Shown piece by piece: positions 61,265 through 64,000 of a stretch of 64,000 bases of DNA. The notes under the pieces were generated by a model, which had not been told where the DNA came from, did not search any database, and was given only the letters and a program-made list of their open reading frames with translations. Position 1 is the first letter of the stretch. Each line of letters begins with the position of its first letter. The translations under genes and the position numbers were made by a program. The DNA comes from Clostridium_AD sp050717545. GTDB lineage: Bacteria > Bacillota > Clostridia > Clostridiales > Clostridiaceae. Where the stretch lies: NCBI RefSeq assembly GCF_050717545.1, contig NZ_JBOITN010000028.1, positions 105,852 through 169,851 on the forward strand, in the 5' to 3' direction.

Positions 61265-63649
61265 TTAATATTTAGTGGTTTTTAAAATAGCAGCATCAAT
61301 TATAAAATCAAGTGTGTTTTTAGATTCATTAGAAACCTTACTAAGTTCATTAATAAATTCCTTTTTAACTTCAACTACACCTACATTTTGCAAATTAAAT
61401 TTTTCTTCTATTTCACTAATTTTCTTTACAAAATTTTCTTTGTGGAAAGATAATGTTATGCCTTTTTTAATATATAATTTTAAAACTAACAATAATCCTA
61501 GGTATTCTTTTCTATTTAAATTTAAATAATTATTAGCATCTATCTCATTATTATTATTTTCTAAATTACTTTTCTTGAATGTTTTATTTAAAAACTCTAA
61601 GGATTTATTTAATTGATTTGTGTACATTTTCATGTCTTCATTCCCTATAATAAATGCTAATATTGCTTTTATAGTATATTTTATATTACTCTCCAAGTCG
61701 CCTGAAACATTAGTTCCAAACGCGCCACTAGCAAATTGATTTGATGCTAAAAACCTTAACAACTCGTTTCTTTCATAATCAGCGTATTTACCATGAACTT
61801 CTTTTAGTTTTGATACATTTTTATAATAAAATGCTGATGACTGCGAGTCCCCATTTAAATTTTTATAAGAAATCTCTAATCTCTTAGTGGTTTTAACAGG
61901 TAAAAGTTCTCTTATTCTTATTCCAAGGATTGGATCCTCCATTTCTTCGTAAAGAATAAAAGCAGTTTCTTTGCAAATAATACCAACTTTTTTAGAAATT
62001 TCAATAATTTTGTTATTCATCGCTTCTCTAAGTTCTCCTCGTTCATATTTAACTCTATGTTGAAGAGATTCTATTCGTTTTTTATACCATATTTTTTCAA
62101 TTAAATTAACGTTTTCTTCAAGTTCAAGATCATTTAACATGATTATTCTTTGGATTCTATTTCTGCCAACTTTTCCTTTTAAGATTACAACTCCGCCAAC
62201 TTCTCCTTTGACTTTTGCGAAAATTGAAAATGGTTCTTTATCATACATATATTCAATAGTTCTTGGGAATGTTGTCTCTACATTCATTTTACCCCAGTCA
62301 ATTTCAATGTCAGTAATCTGTGGATTTTTAATTCTGTTAAATTGTTTAAGCACCTTATCTTCAATTCGCTCATCAAGATTAATAACTTCTGCAGCGCCAT
62401 AACTAATACGGGCTATTTTATTTAGAAAATAGCTGTTTGCTGAGGTATCTATTCCAAAAGGAAATATTCGACTTTCCTTAATATTGTCTTGTACAAAATC
62501 TAATATTTCTTTCTCATTTTGAACCTCATCATCGGTAAATAAGAATATTATATTTTCCTCTTTATCACTTTTACCAAGCAAAGCATATTTTATTGCATCA
62601 AAGATTACAGCTTCTTTTTCTGCTTTAAGTCCTTCAATCCATTCACTAGCGCTTTCTAAATTTTCTTCATTAAAATTAACCTTTGTACCCTTAGAAAAGT
62701 AATTAAGTTTGTCTCCAAAAGCTGCAATACTAAATGTATCCCCTATGCTTAGGTTTCTTAAACATAATTGGAGAGCATTTTTAGCCTCAATTAGCTTATC
62801 ACCGACCATTGACTGTGAGATATCTAGAAGGAATATGTAACTTGATCTAGACTCTGTTTGCTCTATATCAATTTCAGGAATAAACCTTAAATATAAGATA
62901 CCTTTATCGTCTCTTGGATAATCATAAATCATTCCTGTAGTTTCTACTTTCTCTTGCTCTTCTAATATTATTTCTAAATTCTTATCCATTTTTTGATTTT
63001 CTTGGTCTAATGTTACTTTATATAAATTATTCTCTTCATATTCAACCATTAATTTATGAGAGCTACACTTAAATTCTAATTTTGTTAAAGATTCAACTAA
63101 TAAACTTAAAGTAAATTTGTAATTATAATCTTCACTTGTGCTACCCTTGCCACTCTCAATTAATTTATTATTATTATTATTATTATTATTAGAAATATTT
63201 ATTGGTGTTATTATCGTTGGAATAACAAGTTTTAAATTTCTGTTTTCATAACTAAGTTCCTCTATATATGAAACTTTAATTTTAACAACTTCATTAGGAA
63301 TTATTTTCCCAATAACTATTCTAATTATATTATCTCTAAATTCTTCTAGCAGAAACGTGTTGTTATCTTTATTTTTAAAATTTTCATATATCTTATTTGC
63401 TTCTTCCTTATTTTGTATTAGTCCCTTTATAGTCCTTCCACCAAGCACTGCCTCAAACCCCGATATAACCGCTTGCTCTGGAACTGGAAAAGTATAAACT
63501 GCTTCTACATCATTTATCCCTTTGTTCTCATATACATGATCAATAGTATACTCAGCGAATTCACCACATAAATTTCCTCTTATATTAACTTCTTTCAAAA
63601 TTATGTTGCTTTTTAATTCTTTTTCATTGTTGATTTTATTAATTGCCAT
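61265..63649 (-). CDS. VIT and von Willebrand factor A domain protein
   Basis: This 794-residue protein has an N-terminal VIT domain (EYTIDHVYENKGINDVEAVY, YTFPVPEQAVISGFEA, RIVIGKIIPNE) and a VWA domain with an intact MIDAS motif (LLDISQSM, and FTDDE). The C-terminal 200 residues are helical. It has no signal peptide, so unlike eukaryotic inter-alpha-trypsin inhibitors it is cytosolic. ATG at 63649 follows CAGGAGGG; the longer frame to 63676 has no such site. A run of eight Asn interrupts a loop in the VIT-VWA linker. It is followed by the SprT-like gene. Confidence 0.9.
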   Translation of the reverse strand: MAINKINNEKELKSNIILKEVNIRGNLCGEFAEYTIDHVYENKGINDVEAVYTFPVPEQAVISGFEAVLGGRTIKGLIQNKEEANKIYENFKNKDNNTFLLEEFRDNIIRIVIGKIIPNEVVKIKVSYIEELSYENRNLKLVIPTIITPINISNNNNNNNNKLIESGKGSTSEDYNYKFTLSLLVESLTKLEFKCSSHKLMVEYEENNLYKVTLDQENQKMDKNLEIILEEQEKVETTGMIYDYPRDDKGILYLRFIPEIDIEQTESRSSYIFLLDISQSMVGDKLIEAKNALQLCLRNLSIGDTFSIAAFGDKLNYFSKGTKVNFNEENLESASEWIEGLKAEKEAVIFDAIKYALLGKSDKEENIIFLFTDDEVQNEKEILDFVQDNIKESRIFPFGIDTSANSYFLNKIARISYGAAEVINLDERIEDKVLKQFNRIKNPQITDIEIDWGKMNVETTFPRTIEYMYDKEPFSIFAKVKGEVGGVVILKGKVGRNRIQRIIMLNDLELEENVNLIEKIWYKKRIESLQHRVKYERGELREAMNNKIIEISKKVGIICKETAFILYEEMEDPILGIRIRELLPVKTTKRLEISYKNLNGDSQSSAFYYKNVSKLKEVHGKYADYERNELLRFLASNQFASGAFGTNVSGDLESNIKYTIKAILAFIIGNEDMKMYTNQLNKSLEFLNKTFKKSNLENNNNEIDANNYLNLNRKEYLGLLLVLKLYIKKGITLSFHKENFVKKISEIEEKFNLQNVGVVEVKKEFINELSKVSNESKNTLDFIIDAAILKTTKY
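63166..63191. repeat. Trinucleotide run coding for poly-Asn
   Basis: A (TTA)n/(AAT)n run of about eight units encodes eight Asn in the VIT-VWA protein. Such runs are prone to slippage in whole codons. Confidence 0.8.
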
Positions 63650-64000
63650 TGTATCCCTCCTGATTTTATATACCAAAACATGTAGAGCCTTTTAAATATT
63701 ATATACATATTTTATCATTAATATATACATTAGTCTCTGAATTTTTTGCAACAATTTTATATTTAGTTAATATTCCTACAAATACTAACTGTGCGAACTT
63801 GTTATTTGTTTTTATCTACCTTATAATAATTAGTATGTCCTATGAATTGTATTATTAATTTAAGTAATATCGAAGATAGTGTTAACTAGCCTATGAAAAA
63901 ACTAGATTAAAAATTTTCAGATTTAAATTGTACTTTGAAAAGTGAAAATATACCTTAAAGGAATGAAACATTAGTTTTGTTATCAACAAAACTTTTGGAT
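63650..64000. other. Intergenic region at the right edge
   Basis: Upstream of the VIT-VWA gene no frame with a ribosome binding site is seen. Near the edge AGTTTTGTT (63973-63981) and AACAAAACT (63985-63993) form a 9-bp hairpin followed by TTTGG, possibly a terminator for a gene outside the window. Confidence 0.45.

Noticed and set aside
63160..63195. Trinucleotide run as a functional regulatory repeat
   Set aside because: It lies in frame within a coding sequence and encodes a poly-Asn linker; slippage would only change linker length.

Overview
The window looks like chromosomal DNA from a low-GC, Gram-positive, spore-forming and probably motile anaerobe, most likely Clostridium sensu stricto. 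Supporting signs are the AT-rich sequence, strong AGGAGG-type ribosome binding sites with frequent TTG starts, Spo0E-like and SpoVB sporulation genes, a V-type (NtpK-like) ATPase operon, a flavodiiron protein, and a methyl-accepting chemotaxis protein beside a flagellin lysine methylase homologue. The species cannot be settled from sequence alone. Almost everything is ordinary core genome. No prophage, CRISPR array or rRNA operon is visible.

Layout. 1-6.8 kb: 3'-truncated polA, tRNA-Leu(CAA), two 27-residue small genes, a chemotaxis receptor with a possible sigma-D promoter, a Spo0E-like phosphatase, FliB, a cell-wall amidase and a lipoprotein. 6.8-9.5 kb: a folate operon (HD protein-folP-folBK) preceded by relics of pabA and pabB. 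9.7-15.7 kb: PHP phosphoesterase, M18 aminopeptidase, HPr kinase, a YnzC-like protein, a second Spo0E-like protein and a flavodiiron protein with a palindrome in its promoter. 15.8-17.2 kb: a REP-associated tyrosine transposase flanked by short GGGACRGTTAAC repeats. 17.3-21.9 kb: an SDR gene, the nadABC operon (nadB carries an in-frame array of the same repeat) and peptide deformylase. 22-30.7 kb: the nine-gene V-ATPase operon with the residues of a Na+-binding rotor. 31-43 kb: a radical SAM/methyltransferase pair, a PLC-like zinc protein, a beta-propeller, two MOP-family flippases, a pseudouridine synthase, an M20 amidohydrolase and a long FtsA-like ATPase. 43-54 kb: a UvrD-type helicase, pncB, a HesB-like protein, ndk, HxlR, Nudix, a GntR/ABC operon whose regulator appears to start at ACG, and a DD-carboxypeptidase. 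54-64 kb: an ArsR repressor with a promoter palindrome, an EamA transporter, an HprK/PEPCK-like P-loop protein, topoisomerase III, a roughly 450-nt apparent structured RNA, a SprT-like protein and a VIT-VWA protein.

How it fits together. nadABC (de novo) and pncB (salvage) both feed nicotinate mononucleotide for NAD. The folate genes lack an intact PABA synthase here, so the cell may import PABA or make it elsewhere. The V-ATPase is probably an Na+ pump or Na+-driven enzyme. The most unusual element is the G-rich, gene-free stretch at about 59.85-60.36 kb. It has a promoter, a terminator, a 16-bp complementarity between its two ends, several internal perfect helices and a predicted pseudoknot, and I cannot assign it to an RNA class I recognise. 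The second most interesting signal is the repeat family shared by the transposase flanks and the nadB coding sequence.
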